A DNA stretch of 64,000 bases from Dasyornis broadbenti (taxonomy: Eukaryota; Chordata; Aves; Passeriformes; Dasyornithidae): positions 1,724,448 through 1,788,447 of the forward strand of contig VZRN01000631.1 of the NCBI GenBank assembly GCA_013397935.1, given 5' to 3'. The notes under the pieces were generated by a model. The model worked only from the letters and a program-made list of their open reading frames with translations. It did not search any database and was not told the origin of the DNA. Position 1 is the stretch's first letter. Each line of letters begins with the position of its first letter. Positions 38,643 to 50,716 of the stretch are shown here, in pieces. The translations under genes were made by a program, and so were the position numbers.

Positions 38643-39165
38643 CTGCAATGACAATAACAAAAGCCACTTCAATTTTCCAATTTCCAGTGTAGGATTTCAG
38701 TCAGAGGAGCCAGAGATTGCCATGAGCAGGAATGAAACAAAGCCTGCTTGTTTACTCTGGGTAAATGAAATACGGCATAAACTGACTGAGCAGATTTACC
38801 TGGGAATAAGCTAACTGGATTGAAAGCACTGTGATCAAATGGGTCCACTACTATCCATATTCAGAACAAATTTAGCCTCTGTTCTCACAATAATGCTGTG
38901 TTAGATGGCAACCTGGTGCCTGAGAAACTACAACAATGGGATATTTTTTAAAAATTCCCTGTTGGCCCCCAGTCTCATGAAATGTGCCTAAACATTGAAT
39001 AACCTCAAACCTGAGGACGAACACTTGGCACGTACATTTTCTAGGAGCTACTGCAGTCCTAATCACTGGAAGAAATGCCTAAGCCAGGTGGCCTGTTTCA
39101 TAGGAAAGATGTTTTTCTCGACGAAAAGCTTATCATTCACGCAGCGTAACCTGCGTATTTATTAC
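38643..39165 (-). other. PLCB1 intron (523 bases)
   Basis: No feature recognised beyond its splice sites. Confidence 0.85.
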
Positions 39166-39219
39166 CTGTGAGGACACTCTGGATAAGATCTTCTGTCTTT
39201 GCAGGTGCTTTCACCGAAC
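39166..39219 (-). CDS. PLCB1: PLCB1 small exon: linker before coiled coil
   Basis: 54 nt only: two bases, 17 codons and one base, encoding SVKAPAKTEDLIQSVLT. It bridges the flexible linker and the coiled-coil domain. Acceptor CCTCTAG, donor GTAATA. It was recognised by the conserved KAPAKTEDLIQSVLT string and by exact phase fit to both neighbours. It is too short to stand out as an open frame. Confidence 0.94.
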
Positions 39220-40104
39220 CTAGAGGTAAAAGAGATGTGTAATTTCAATTCTTTTGAAACAACTGCCATGACTGTGCTGCTTGACTGAGTGTTAAAACAT
39301 GGCAGGAGGCACAGCACACACCCTGACACGGGCAGTTATTAATCACTGGAGAAAATACATCTTTCGAGCAGGAGAGGAGTAACATGGAAAACATCAACCC
39401 TCTGACCCAACACAGAGAGGTGACCTTCCAAAAACCCACCTGGGCTGTGTTGTTTTACTTATAAGGAGGAGTGAACTCACTGATACCACTCCTTGAGTCA
39501 TTTGAGTGGCATTAGGCTGACAGTACAACTGTATTATATATAACCATGTCAGTGCAAAATTCCTGCACACAGGAGGAACCCAGCTCCTTGGAAGTCAGTC
39601 AGATCATGCTTATAGAGACTGCAGTCACAAAATTATAAACACTGTGTTTTACAAGCATTTCCTATAGGTGATGTGTCAGTACAAAACACATAAAGTGCCT
39701 AAGACATTTTTCTGTTGGAATAAGATGTGATTACATGCATAGATTAAGGATATTTGTAAAAACAATTCCAGGAGATTCCATCACATGCAACAACAACAAT
39801 AAAAAATACTCCAGCACTCCAGCACATTTTCTTGCTTGCAATGAACTTCAGTTTCACCTCTAAAGCAACTGTTAAGCAGAAGATATTTGTATACTTGCAG
39901 AAGACTTGCCCCAGCAGCACAGGAAGGTGGTGGGAAAGTTTCCACCTATGTTACACAAACAAAACAAACCCCCCCCCACAACTTCCCACCTTTGTTCTTT
40001 AAACACAAAGCACTTGAAAAATTATTATCCAGATTTGTTTTGAAAAGATGGGACTTTTTTTTTCCTTTTCCTTAGTTTTGTTGTTTGTTTGTTTTTTTTT
40101 TTAC
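39220..40104 (-). other. PLCB1 intron (885 bases)
   Basis: Contains a C run (near 39970), ACA-type simple sequence near 39788 and T-rich tracts close to the donor. Confidence 0.85.
40082..40102. repeat. (TTTG)n and poly-T next to a PLCB1 donor
   Basis: Three TTTG-like units followed by a T run. On the gene strand this is an A-rich tract starting three bases inside the intron after the linker exon, so it directly follows the 5' splice site. Confidence 0.8.
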
Positions 40105-40237
40105 CTGGTGCTGGTTGGCTGTGGACAACCTGAGTTGCTGGTTTCGGTGTAAGGGAGGCAGTGAAATTTACCCCATTTTCTGCTGGTGTTGGCCTGGGTT
40201 CACTGTTAGCTTCAGATGGTGCATCCCCGTGGTCAAT
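40105..40237 (-). CDS. PLCB1: PLCB1 exon: flexible C-terminal linker
   Basis: 133 nt, 44 codons plus one base, phase 0 in. The product IDHGDAPSEANSEPRPTPAE continues NGVNFTASLTPKPATQVVHS and QPAP. It is low-complexity, rich in Pro, Ser, Thr and Glu, and links the Gq-binding helices to the coiled coil. It is the least conserved exon here but has exactly the length of the human segment I compared it with and keeps PSEA, TPAENGVN, LTPKP and HSQPAPG. Acceptor ATTTCAG. The donor GTAAAAAAAAAAA runs into an A-rich tract. Confidence 0.92.
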
Positions 40238-43200
40238 CTGAAATCACATGATAATTCACATTATTCTTCCCAACTGACAGACCTAATTTATTTGCAGATC
40301 TGCAAATTTAAATGTAAGATTTTAAATGTAAAATTCTGCAAATGTTGTATCTAAAAATCATTCTAAAAGAAAACAACAAAAGAAGACATCCTTAGGAGCT
40401 GTGGTAACCCAGGTGGCTCATTTGTGCAGGGTCAATTTCAAGAAGAAATAGAGCATGTATTATTCTGAAAAAGTATTTTAAGTGGATATAACTCATCAGG
40501 GACATTTTCAGTACAATATATATTAGCTGCACCAGATGTGAAATCTGTACTTTAGTGAAGAGTCATAAAATCTTCCTAGAAATAACGTAGGTGCTGGCAG
40601 GAGAATGCTTCTCAAATCCCTGCTGTGAACAAAAGATGTGCACAAAATTACTTTTAGATTTCATTGATACACACAGCACTGTCATTATTCACCATTCTCC
40701 CAGAGCAGAGGCATCCTTCTGACTTCCCAAAATCTTACATTCCTGTAACTGCACTCCAAGGGTAACGTGCAAACAGTACCTCCATCCCGCTGCATGAACA
40801 CATCTGCGGTATCCAAACATTTAAGCATTTTCCACAATCTTTTCCTTCTCTCCAGTCTCCTGAAGGCTCGGGCTTGCAGTGTGCATCGTACTACATCGGA
40901 AATTGTCCCTGGGACCATCAGGTTTTAAGCAGGCACCCGGCACTCAGCAAACAGAGGGTCATTCAAAGCAATTTTTATTTTGGAATGGCCAGGCCCTGCT
41001 TCCTGCTGTCCCTGCGAGGGGCCAGTTGCCATGGTGCCTCAAGGAAGTTTGGGATTTGTTCCCTCAGCTGCTTCCATCTCCCCCTTTGATGATAATCACA
41101 TTACATGCAGAAGCAGGACACCGCAGTTGTTTATTTTTTGCCCCGTGATTACTCCACACTTGCAAAATATCAGCCTGTGCTGCATCAAATGCATTTTGAT
41201 CCAACTGCTTTGTGCTGCTCCTGCTGCTGATTTCCTTCGGCTCGGCCCTGCCAGCACACTGTATATTTGCAAAACAATTCCTGTCTCAACAGCCTATTCC
41301 TACAAAAATAACAGGAGAGAGATGCTGTAGGCAGAAACATGACGCAATCGAAACTCAATGCCAACAACTTCATTTATATCAGGCAGGAATGACTGCAATA
41401 AAATATGGAAAAACATGATTTAGCCAATATTTACAACAGAGGAACAACATGACAGGCAAAATCTGTAGGTGTGACAAACACGCAGAGATGTGGTTATCCT
41501 CTCAGTTCTCCACAGGCTGCAGTTCATCAGTTTAATAAAAACAATGTTTGCTACACAGATCATCAACATTTAATACAAATAAAGTCAGAATTCCTAACTT
41601 CTGGCAGCTCTGTGCCCCATTGCAGGGGGAGGTGGGTATTATCTTCTTTTGAGACCAGGTTTTTATGTGCTGTGAAATGCTGCATCACAGCTTGTTGAGG
41701 AGCTATTAATACAACCTGTCAGTCTGGGACATAAAGCATCTGTTTTCAGAAACTGGAGCAGGAATGTGAGACAGGATCACAAAGTGAATCAGGAATAATT
41801 TTCTACATCAAGCAATCTAATCTCACTAAAATGCACTTTCTTGTCTCATAATTCATCACACTATGCTAAAAGAATGCTAAAATAAACAGGATTTTTCCTT
41901 TAAAAAAAACCATGTTTTTCCTTTTAGGCTGTTTTAAAAACATTATATAATCCAACCTTCTAGTTTACAGTTTTAATATTCCCATAAACTGGTTTCTATT
42001 TCACATGTTGCCATGTCTTTTGCAAGACAGTAAATTCACTACCCACAGAGAAATGTATCAATATGGTTTATTTTTATTTCTAGAGAGAAAAGCAGCTACT
42101 TCAGGCTGGGATTAATTCTTACCAAGGAACTTGCTGCAAATTTCTTTGGATTACTCCTCCTGTCTGTAAAGGACACGTGGCAGGGGAAGAGAAGACAACC
42201 TTCACTACCTGAATGCTTTTAAAGATTTACAATGTACAGTTAAAGGTGCAAAACCCACACTGCAGGCATTCCACTCCCCAAAACCACACGTTCTAAGGCC
42301 AGGCTGGAAAGCAAGGACTGACCACAGAGGTAAAGGTAGGAATTCCTGTTATATTTATGATGGGAACTTTGTGGATAAATCCAGAAAAGATGCTGGAACT
42401 TCTGTCAGTTCTTCAGCATTCTTTTTTATATAATTACACTGACCATTAACTGACAAGGTAATGTGAAGCCTGAAGCAAGGCTAATTCATTTGTTCAAAAC
42501 AATTCACTGTGAGGTAGATTATTTGAGAAGCCTGGGAAACTTCCTACAGAGATTGAATTGAAACTTCCATAGCAAGGAAAGCAAAGCAAAAACCTCTCAG
42601 TTTTCCTCTGACAGCTGCTCAGATCAAAAATGTGTGTGGAGGAAAGGAAAGAGGTGTGGGGCATGAATCTGCGCTGGGAGACAGCACAGCTTTGCACACA
42701 ATCATTTCTAGTTTGTAAGTTTGAAACTGGGCATTGGAAAAGTGAATCCAGGTGCGGTTAGGTGCTCATTTCTGGCAAACACTCTCGGGTTTGTTCAGCT
42801 GTGTTGCCAGTGAATGTACTTACAATTATGAATTGGGGTGGTTGTTGTGGGCCAGTAAAAGCGAAGGAAACTGATAGGTGAGGAAAATGCTATCATCACA
42901 AAATGTGGTCAGGGAATTCAAGATTTCCAAGTACATACCAGCTGCCAAATATCTTACCCAAAAAGTGCCTTTAAAATCAAAGGTAACAGTGGTGAACTCA
43001 AACTGATAAAGTGGCACTTTTGTCCCTGCCCCTTGGTGCTGCAGCTAACTCAGCCATTACACACATTTGTAGTAAACATATCACAATCACTACAGTTTTC
43101 TTTTACAAAATGCTTCTGTGCTTCTCTAAAACAAGTTCTTTTATCCTATGAGCTTCCAAGCTCCTTCTTCCATTTGCTGCAGAAGATACTCTACGACAAG

Positions 43201-44518
43201 AACTTTTCTAACAAACAAGCCTGTACGTACCAGGGAAATCTGTAGTTTTTCAAAAGTAAAAATGACCTCTAAGGTTATTTAAAGGATTATGTAAAAAAAA
43301 GGCTTTTCTATTAATATAGAATCTCACGTGTCAAGTGTCCTAGATAAATGTCTAAGATACTATTGAGCATTTCTCAGTGTCCTCATTCAGCACAACTTGT
43401 GACACTGCACAAAGAGAAAATTGTTGGCTACTGAACTGTAATGACTTTCACACATCTGGTCTGCTTTGGGAATGTATTCTTGGTTATAAAATCTAGTTCA
43501 GCGAGGTTTTGCACATCTGAGAATTGCAGAAGGCAGGCACCAGAGCAGAGGGCAGTTTAGGATTAAAGAGCATTTTTCTGTCTTTGCTGGAGATTGTGCC
43601 GAGAGCCTTTTGAGCACTTGGTGTGCACAGCAGCTGGCACAGCCACCTCTGACGGACAAAGCTTATCTTTTCAAACACTGCAGACCATGTCCCAAAGGCA
43701 GTGTCTGGAACAGAGACACTGAATGTTTGAACGTGCAGAGTCCATCAGAAACCACAGCTGAACTCTCAATTATGCTCAGAACAACATCTGTGCATTTGGA
43801 TGCACAACACCTTCAATTATCCAGAAAGAAGGGTTCACAGCTTAGTCTGTAGGTAACCATATACATCCAGATATCTAAAAACTAAAGTTGTAGCTCCAAT
43901 AGCTTTCAGCTGAGCTACAGTGGGCCTGAACATGTATTTACTCCATGGTCTCCTCCCTCTTCATTGCTGATTCTAATGTCTATGAAGGGTTGAATCAGTT
44001 GAACTCCAGAGGGCCCTTCCCACCTAAATTATTGTATGCTCACCCTGTGCCTCTTTAGGAGATGTTTGTTCACAGAGAATCCACAGGGACATCATAACCT
44101 GAGATACACAAATGTTTCTCTCCAGAGACAGCCTGAAATCCTGTGCAATTTGTAATGGTTTCAGGAAAGGCTCCTGACACAGAGCTGTCTTTTTTTTGCA
44201 ACTGCAATTGACTCACCAAGATTTCAGTTGCTACAGAGCAAAGCTGCACAGCACACACATAACTCAGTTTTTCATTTATTTCATCTCTGAACAACAACCT
44301 GCCCAGTGCACACCACACTGCCTTCAGTGAAGCCACACACACAGTGCAATGCTGCTGGGGTATTGTGTGCCCCAGTCTCATCCAGGGTGAGATGTTTACA
44401 GGTGTTCATGTAATCAACATGTTCAATTCCCAGGGATTTCGACGTTTGTCCGTCTAAACGAAGCAGGTGTTTTTAAATGCTGTAGCATGATTTCCAGAGT
44501 CTCAGAAACCTCCCTTAC
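40238..44518 (-). other. PLCB1 intron (4281 bases)
   Basis: Second-longest complete intron. The only recognised item is the CR1 remnant at 43986-44040. Otherwise it is unremarkable AT-rich sequence. Confidence 0.85.
43986..44040 (+). mobile_element. Short CR1 3' remnant
   Basis: About 55 bases resemble the last part of CR1: GGGTTGAATCAGTTGAACTC, then GAGGGCCCTTCCCACCTAAA, ending ATTATTGTATGCT. It is diverged and heavily truncated, so it is probably an old copy. It lies in the 4.3-kb PLCB1 intron. Confidence 0.65.
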
Positions 44519-44628
44519 CTCTTTCTTTACCTCTTCCTCATCTTCCAGAGTCAGTGCAGCCAGCTGCTTAGCTCTCTGCTCCATCAAGTTTACGTATCTG
44601 ATTGGATTGGATAAGGCCTCAATCACAT
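44519..44628 (-). CDS. PLCB1: PLCB1 exon: Galpha-q-binding helix-turn-helix
   Basis: 110 nt, two bases plus 36 codons, phase 0 out. The product VIEALSNPIRYVNLMEQRAK continues QLAALTLEDEEEVKKE. The ALSNPI turn matches the helix-turn-helix that docks onto activated Galpha-q in PLC-beta crystal structures, and the EQRAKQLAAL helix corresponds to the autoinhibitory proximal C-terminal helix. Acceptor TTCCTAG, donor GTAAGG. The next intron downstream is large (4281 bases). Confidence 0.95.
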
Positions 44629-45129
44629 CTAGGAATAAGGCAAATACTTCAGGTTCAAAGCCCTGATATTATGACCCCAGCACTCCTTAGGTTTTAAGGA
44701 AGAGGCAGAATCGTGTTTTTCACCGAAGATGGTCTTTTACTGCATGGCATTTAAACCTATCCTCGTTTAGAGCCAGTGCCAAAGCACAGTTCTCTCCCTG
44801 AAGCATGGCACTTTGCCGAGGAAACAATTACACACTCATGTGTCCTGCATGCAAAGTTTCATTTGTGTTTCAGTGGCAAATGCCTGGGGTTTTTCCTCCT
44901 TTGGAGTCTGCTGAAAATAAGAGTTGGCCTTAATCCTAAGCCTCAGGCAAGTCACTGTAAATCAGGCCATCTCCTAGGAGTGAGGAGACAGAACGATCCA
45001 TCACATGCAGACCTTTGCTCACAGGGTTGTTATCCCAGCCTGGAAACTCATCCACATCCCATGCATGTTGTGTTCCAATTAACCTTTACATTCCCCAGCA
45101 GGAAAACGACCTGCATAAAACAGAGTTAC
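44629..45129 (-). other. PLCB1 intron (501 bases)
   Basis: Nothing recognised beyond the splice sites. Confidence 0.85.
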
Positions 45130-45234
45130 CTGCGTAAGTGTCAGGTACGTAGTCTTTGACCTCTATGTACACAAAGAGAGCTGGCAGTGTCAAAGGCTGG
45201 TTCCTCTCATTCCTCAAGCAGATGTAGTGATAGC
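45130..45234 (-). CDS. PLCB1: PLCB1 exon: C2 domain, end
   Basis: 105 nt, two bases finishing Gly, then 34 codons plus one base. It reads YHYICLRNERNQPLTLPALF and then VYIEVKDYVPDTYA. The GYHYICLRNE and FVYIEV strands close the C2 domain of PLC-beta. Acceptor TCTGCAG, donor GTAACT. The split Asp codon at the 3' end joins the next exon to give YADVIEAL. Confidence 0.95.
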
Positions 45235-47049
45235 CTGCAGAGTAAGGAACAACCAGTTCAGAGCATAAACCCTTCCACAGGTACTTCCAACGCATCTCTG
45301 TTGTCATTTGTTATTTATAGTGTGGTTCCAACTGAGCAAACAGCTTCAGGGACTTCTGGCAGGGAAAGGTTTGCCTGAAGGGTTTCAGAGATAAGTGTAC
45401 AGACTGCTGGAAAGGCACGTGGCACTGCAGTTTAAAATCGTCTTTTCTTTTTATTCTTACATATGTGACTGATGCTAAGAATGATAATTTATTTAAAATT
45501 TTCATGCATTGTTTTAGTACCTATGTTTGCGATTTTTTTCAGTTTCATAGATCTTATTTAATTTTCCAAAGTGACCCTGGTGGTACTCAGCACTCTGAAC
45601 GGCCAAAGTAAACTGAGATGGAACAGCCCATCCACACACAGGATCTAATTTTAAAAATACACAGTGTGGCACGATGGCAACAGTGTGCTTGTATGTATAA
45701 ATCCTGTGGTGTGACCAACCTTAGAAATAATTCTGTAAAAAGAGAGTTTTCAGGCTATTTTGAAAGCTGGCTGTTCAGCCTTTGACTGATCACCTTGTGG
45801 CACTGAGTGCCACACCCAGTTTGGGAGCTACACACCCGGTAGTGTCAGGATCCAAGCCAGGAGCACTTATCTGGGGGAATCCTCACTTGGCTGATGTGAG
45901 CAACTCTGTCTCCAAGTAATGGTTAAATCCTTGCTTTGGGAATAGTGACAAGTCTGTGGATTTATGTGACAGCATGACATCACTTCCAATAGCATCTCAG
46001 AAAAGAGAGGAATTACATATTATAAAGGGTTCTCAGTTCTCTCAACCTCCTCCAGCAAGTTTTCAGCCTGGACACAAACCCAGACCAACATGCTGTTCTG
46101 TTTCAGCTGAAAATGCAGCTGGCACAAAAGAGGTTTCAGCTGGATTGATAAACTGAGTTGGTTCATGCAAAAGGTGTGGAGATTACTCTTCAGGAACAAC
46201 ATGGCCAAATGTTAGACATGGGGACATGGGAGTTTTGTGCTGGATAAGGCACAGGGTAGACACAAATATTCTTCCTTTTCCAGGGTGAGTGAAGCTGGGA
46301 GCATGTTCATTGCCCATATGCTTGCCCTAATTCAGTTTCCCTCCCTCACTGGAAAACCTGGCACTGAATTTGAACACTTCCCTTGCTCAAACTGCCAATG
46401 TCACTGCATCTTCTTGAAATAGGATCTCTTAGAAGTCTCTGGCCTGGAAAATGTGGCTGGAGTTGTCGCACAAGGCAATTTTCAGTGAGGTGACCACAAA
46501 TTACAGTAGAAATAATATGATTTAGAAGAGGCCAATAATGATATTTTTCTTTTAACTTTCAGCAATGAGGGTGAAAGTAATTTTGGATTGATTGAAAGGT
46601 GTTGCAGAGATATAACAGCTTGCATATAGGTCAGTCTTTCATGCGTGTAGAAATTACATTGAGAGGAGCAGATTTTGCTTTCATTCCCAGCCACATCCCA
46701 TTCTCACACAGATGACTGATCAAAATTGGCTGTTGCTGCCCTCTCTCCTCTTAAAAGTGTGCAATTGCACTTTTTAGTAGAAACCCGTGAGCATGAAGTT
46801 GGGGTACTGGAGATAAGTAAGTTCCAACCATGCCTCTGATGCTTTAATTCCATTGGTTTTCCTGGATGGTTAAAACTTTAAATTTTTGGTGAAATACGGT
46901 GTTTTTCTTTTTCAAACCCAAGATAGATTATTCAAGCCCTCTGTTGCTGTGAGGCTGCTGAGTGGCTGCTGATTTAGAGCAGCTGAGATTCTGCCTTGCT
47001 GTCTCTTTTCACCACACCATGTCTGTCTGGATGGAGGAAAAGGTTGTAC
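45235..47049 (-). other. PLCB1 intron (1815 bases)
   Basis: Nothing recognised. Confidence 0.85.
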
Positions 47050-47149
47050 CTGGTCGAATTGCTGAGACTGGCAATATCCGATGGCCAATGAATTTCCCTC
47101 CTTCTTCATACACTGCTAGCCTCAAACAGGCCAGGGAAGGCAAAACCAC
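47050..47149 (-). CDS. PLCB1: PLCB1 exon: C2 domain, middle
   Basis: 100 nt, 33 codons plus one base. The product is VVLPSLACLRLAVYEEGGKF followed by IGHRILPVSAIRP. These are C2 strands, with the GGKFIGHRILP turn typical of PLC C2 domains. Acceptor TTCCAG, donor GTACAA. The exon is preceded by a pyrimidine-rich tract and flanked by introns of 1127 and 1815 bases. Confidence 0.95.
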
Positions 47150-48276
47150 CTGGAAGGAAATATTGTTGCATTATTAACTTTCAGCTCTGAATGAAGCAGC
47201 TCTTTCCATAGGCTGCAGAGTATATATGCTAAAATTTCTCTAGTCGTTGAAAGAAAAAAGATAAGAGCATCAACCTGAACCTAAGAGCTTCTCTGGTGTA
47301 TTTTCAACCTTACTAAAAATAGTAGCCTGTGCTTCTCTGAGCACAGGGGCAGTCAGGCACAATCGTTAACTAAATAGAGAAATGAAGTACACTAATTAGA
47401 AGTTCATTACAGAGGAAAAATGCTAGTGATGTTTCCAAACTGAAGCTCTGGCAGGCTGCCAAGGGAAAGCCATTCAGAAGGCCAAATATTCAGGGAAAAG
47501 AGCACTGCTGCAAGTACCAAGCGTATAAACATCCTTGTGAGCTACACTTGCTGAGAGAAATCTGAAAGAAATCTTTTTACAAACACCTGGACTCAGGATA
47601 TACTTAACCGAGGTGCTCAATGAGCAAAACCCAGAGCTTCTGTTCAAATATTGGCTGCAGGTGTATTGCAAAACGCAATAAAACATTCACAGTGCGTGGT
47701 CCTAAAACGTGCTCAGTGTTTTCTGCTCCCTTAGAAGTTGAGAGAATTGAGTCTGAGTAATACTGCATGAGTAGCTCAGATGTTTGTGTCTCATCTCAAG
47801 TGGATGGGATTTGTGTCTTCATCACCTGGTTGGTGATTTTACAGCCCAATCTAGTGATAAGCAGGGAGAGCAGATTGCTTTGGCTGTGCCAGTTCAGGCA
47901 GCCAGGTCGTTAGAGCTGCATTCCCATCGTCCCGCTCTCAGGTTACCGGCGGGGCTGCTCAGCCAGGGCAGATTGCCATGGCCGTTCCACTGAACTGCCG
48001 CTGGGATCTGTGCCTGCTGTCCATTCCAGCCACGGCTGCTGCTTCCGGCTCTGCCACTGCAACAACCAAGGTGACTTCAGACTCGCTTCTTTGAACAGGA
48101 GCTGCCACAACTGGAGTGACCAAAGCTCAGCAAAAGCAACTGGACTATGAAATAACTACTCAGAATCTCTTCTCCTTTCTAACAAGTGCAAAGTTTCAGT
48201 AAGCCACAGAAAGACCCCACTGGGCAATGATTTAAAAAAACACGATGCCCTTTTGGGAAGCAAGGGTTGCACCAAC
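47150..48276 (-). other. PLCB1 intron (1127 bases)
   Basis: A slightly CpG-richer patch lies near 47920-48050. Nothing else is recognised. Confidence 0.85.
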
Positions 48277-48441
48277 CTTCTTAAACACTATGGCTTCCTC
48301 CTCCCAGACAGGATTCACTGCATTGCCTTGAGAGGTCTTGGTCTTCAGAGCTTTTCTCCTGGTATCCACAGGCAGGCCAAACATGTCCACTTCCACATAG
48401 GTACCGACTTTTTTATCAGAAAGGAACTGACCTGAAATTAT
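48277..48441 (-). CDS. PLCB1: PLCB1 exon: C2 domain, first part
   Basis: 165 nt, exactly 55 codons, phase 0 at both ends. It reads IISGQFLSDKKVGTYVEVD, then MFGLPVDTRRKALKTKTSQG and NPVWEEEAIVFKK. This is the core of the C2 beta-sandwich that packs against the barrel and helps bind Galpha-q. The exon starts at the AG of CTTTAG rather than at the later TTTCAG, because only the earlier site supplies the Ile-Ile-Ser codons found in the family. Donor GTTGGT. Differences from human include Leu for Phe and Ala for Pro. Confidence 0.95.
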
Positions 48442-50171
48442 CTAAAGCCAAAAAAACAAAGGAGCATCGTTAGAGATCGCTGTGGTGAACTAGGAAATGA
48501 GCAGCTGTAATACAGATGGGTAATTCTCATTAATGATCAGACAGTGTGCATTTAAAACCAAAACAACACCAAACCCACAAAAAACAGAAAAAAATCCCAC
48601 AGAAAAACAGCTTGTGAGGCCTGGCTTCCTGTGACCCTGTGGTCCTGAATTCCCCTATGAGCAATACTGTGGCTGAGAACATGCTGCTGCCCTTCCCTCA
48701 GCAGGAATACTCATTGGGATCTCTTCTTCAATCTATGTCTATTTCCTGACAACTCTTAAGTTCCATCTAGTCTCAACAACAGGTTCAAAAAATGCTAGGA
48801 AAAAAAAGGAAGAGGTTTAAATGGCAGAGAAATGATACATGCTTTTAGCTGTGAGGGAGAAAACAATCCTTGAAGTTTGTATTTTAATAAAGGCTCTTCA
48901 GGGGGTGAGGAGTTTCACTATGAAAACAAAACTCTAAAACAGTTGGTCTTTCCAAATTCTTGTTTTTAACAGGCAGCACAACTCCTAGCTTGAAAAAGTG
49001 ACAGCAAGGTCTGCAATTACTTCAGAAAACTGAAGAGGCACAGGAGTGTGTAGCACTGTCACTGTACCTCAACACACTGAGGCTCGCCTAAAGCAACTCT
49101 TAATCCGCTGCCAGCTCTGCCTTGTGTGAGCACCGACACTGCGACCAGCAGATCCTCCCTGCGCAGGCAGAGGCAGCTGCCTTCTGACAGCTGTCTCCTG
49201 ACTCCTGCACGCTCATTCCCATTAAAAAGCTGGGCATCTCCTAATTGCTACTAAATGACTTCTACCTCCATTTGCTGTAATTGCAGAAGAAAGTGCCTCC
49301 AAACCCACAGGAGGGCCCTGAAAGCTTCCATGATTGCAGGTCACCACAAAAGGTCACCCCACACATCCTCTTCTATTACTGTGCATGCCATCAGATTACT
49401 CCTTTATCCACACCCCCCAGCATGGCTCTGCTGCACTTCTGCCTGCAGCCTGAGAGGAAATACTTGTTTTCTCTCAGGGAAAGCAGGAGGATGTTTTGCA
49501 GGTGGACTCTGTAATGCAGAGGCTGTTCCAATGGACAAGTCCATTAAAGGAGTAGCAGGACTCCAGGAAGTTTATGGCTTTATATAACTGGAGATACACC
49601 AAGTGAATTTGTCCTCCTGTCACAGCCAATGCAATCTATCCCTCTAAACACTCATGCAGGTAATTCTCAATCTGCAGATTCCTGGAAGTCCCATTAGAAG
49701 TCCTTAAAAAAGAACAAGGGAAAACAAGTTGGCAATGAATTGCAGCTGACATTTATGGTTCCACAGTTTTGCTGGAGAACTTTCTGAAAACCAGAAAAAT
49801 TTATTTCTACTGAGCCTATAGTGTTCTAGCTATTGCAGTCCAACCTCCCACTTCACAACTGCATGTTTTAAATGCAGCTCTTTGTTTTGAAAAACAGAGC
49901 CAAACTGCTCTCAAATCCACTCACTTCCAGTTCTGTGATTCTGCAATTACTTCTACGGCAAAGAATGCATACAATAAAAACATATTGATTTATCCTACAA
50001 TGTGAAACATGAGGCAGAATTTAAAAATTAAATGTCACTCCATGAAATTAAATTAATTTTATTTTCTTGTCTTATAGTACAGTCATTTCCTAGCCCACTG
50101 CACAACAGAAATACAAATATCTCTATGCTCTGGCCCTGCCATGAGAGCACTTGCACCAGCTACGTACATAC
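48442..50171 (-). other. PLCB1 intron (1730 bases)
   Basis: Nothing recognised apart from A-rich simple sequence near 48560-48605. Confidence 0.85.
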
Positions 50172-50326
50172 CTTGACAGACAAAGTGTTGGCTACTATCC
50201 CATCCACTATTCCTTCAGTAAATGGGTCAAAGTGCTTGTCTGGCCTTCTCATGAATTCTGGCTTTAACCTGTATCCACTTTTGCCATTGTACTCATACAT
50301 TCCCATGTTTATTTGCATAGACAAAT
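50172..50326 (-). CDS. PLCB1: PLCB1 exon: end of Y box, start of C2
   Basis: 155 nt, two bases completing Asp plus 51 codons, phase 0 out. It reads LSMQINMGMYEYNGKSGYRL, then KPEFMRRPDKHFDPF and ends VANTLSVK. This closes the catalytic barrel and starts the first C2 strand. The acceptor CCTCTAG follows a pyrimidine-rich tract and the donor is GTATGT. It is separated from the preceding exon by a short intron of 265 bases. Confidence 0.95.
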
Positions 50327-50591
50327 CTAGAGGTTAAAAATATTGGTAAGAGTTACATTCTGGATAGATAATAATTTCAAAAAGCAGTAAATTTTTTTTT
50401 TAAATTACTGTAATTTCATACTGACTATAACAGTCACCAAGGCTGGGTTGAAAATTTTAATTATAGTATAGTATAATTTAATCCCTAGATAAATTTTTGA
50501 TTAATGAAACCTTTCCTACCTATGCGTGAGAAACTCTATCAGAGAAGTGGACATGTACAGCTTTCCAAACCCAGGGAACAGCATAACTTAC

Positions 50592-50716
50592 CTACAGTTT
50601 GGAAGTTGAGGGCGACCATCTGGCAGCCAGCATTCCAAAAGACTTGTGGCATGTAGTTGGAAGAATCTACTCGGGTTCCCTTTGGGTAAATCCGGCTCAG
50701 CTGCATTTTGTTGTAT
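50592..50716 (-). CDS. PLCB1: PLCB1 exon: Y box core (LSRIYPKG)
   Basis: 125 nt, 41 codons plus one base at each end. It contains YNKMQLSRIYPKGTRVDSSN and FWNAGCQMVALNFQT, the most conserved block of the PLC Y box. The arginine of LSRIYP corresponds to the substrate-binding Arg of PLC-delta, and the SSNYMP and WNAGCQ stretches are family hallmarks. Acceptor TGTTCAG, donor GTAAGT. One visible difference from human is QTV for QTM at the exon end. Confidence 0.96.

Noticed and set aside
38281..38667. Methionine-started open frame of 128 codons covering a PLCB1 exon
   Set aside because: The frame contains the real exon 38423-38642, but its first and last codons are intronic; the exon has clear AG and GT borders.
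48422..48436. Alternative start of the C2 exon at the inner TTTCAG
   Set aside because: Using it would drop the conserved Ile-Ile-Ser codons and break the phase-0 join with the preceding exon.
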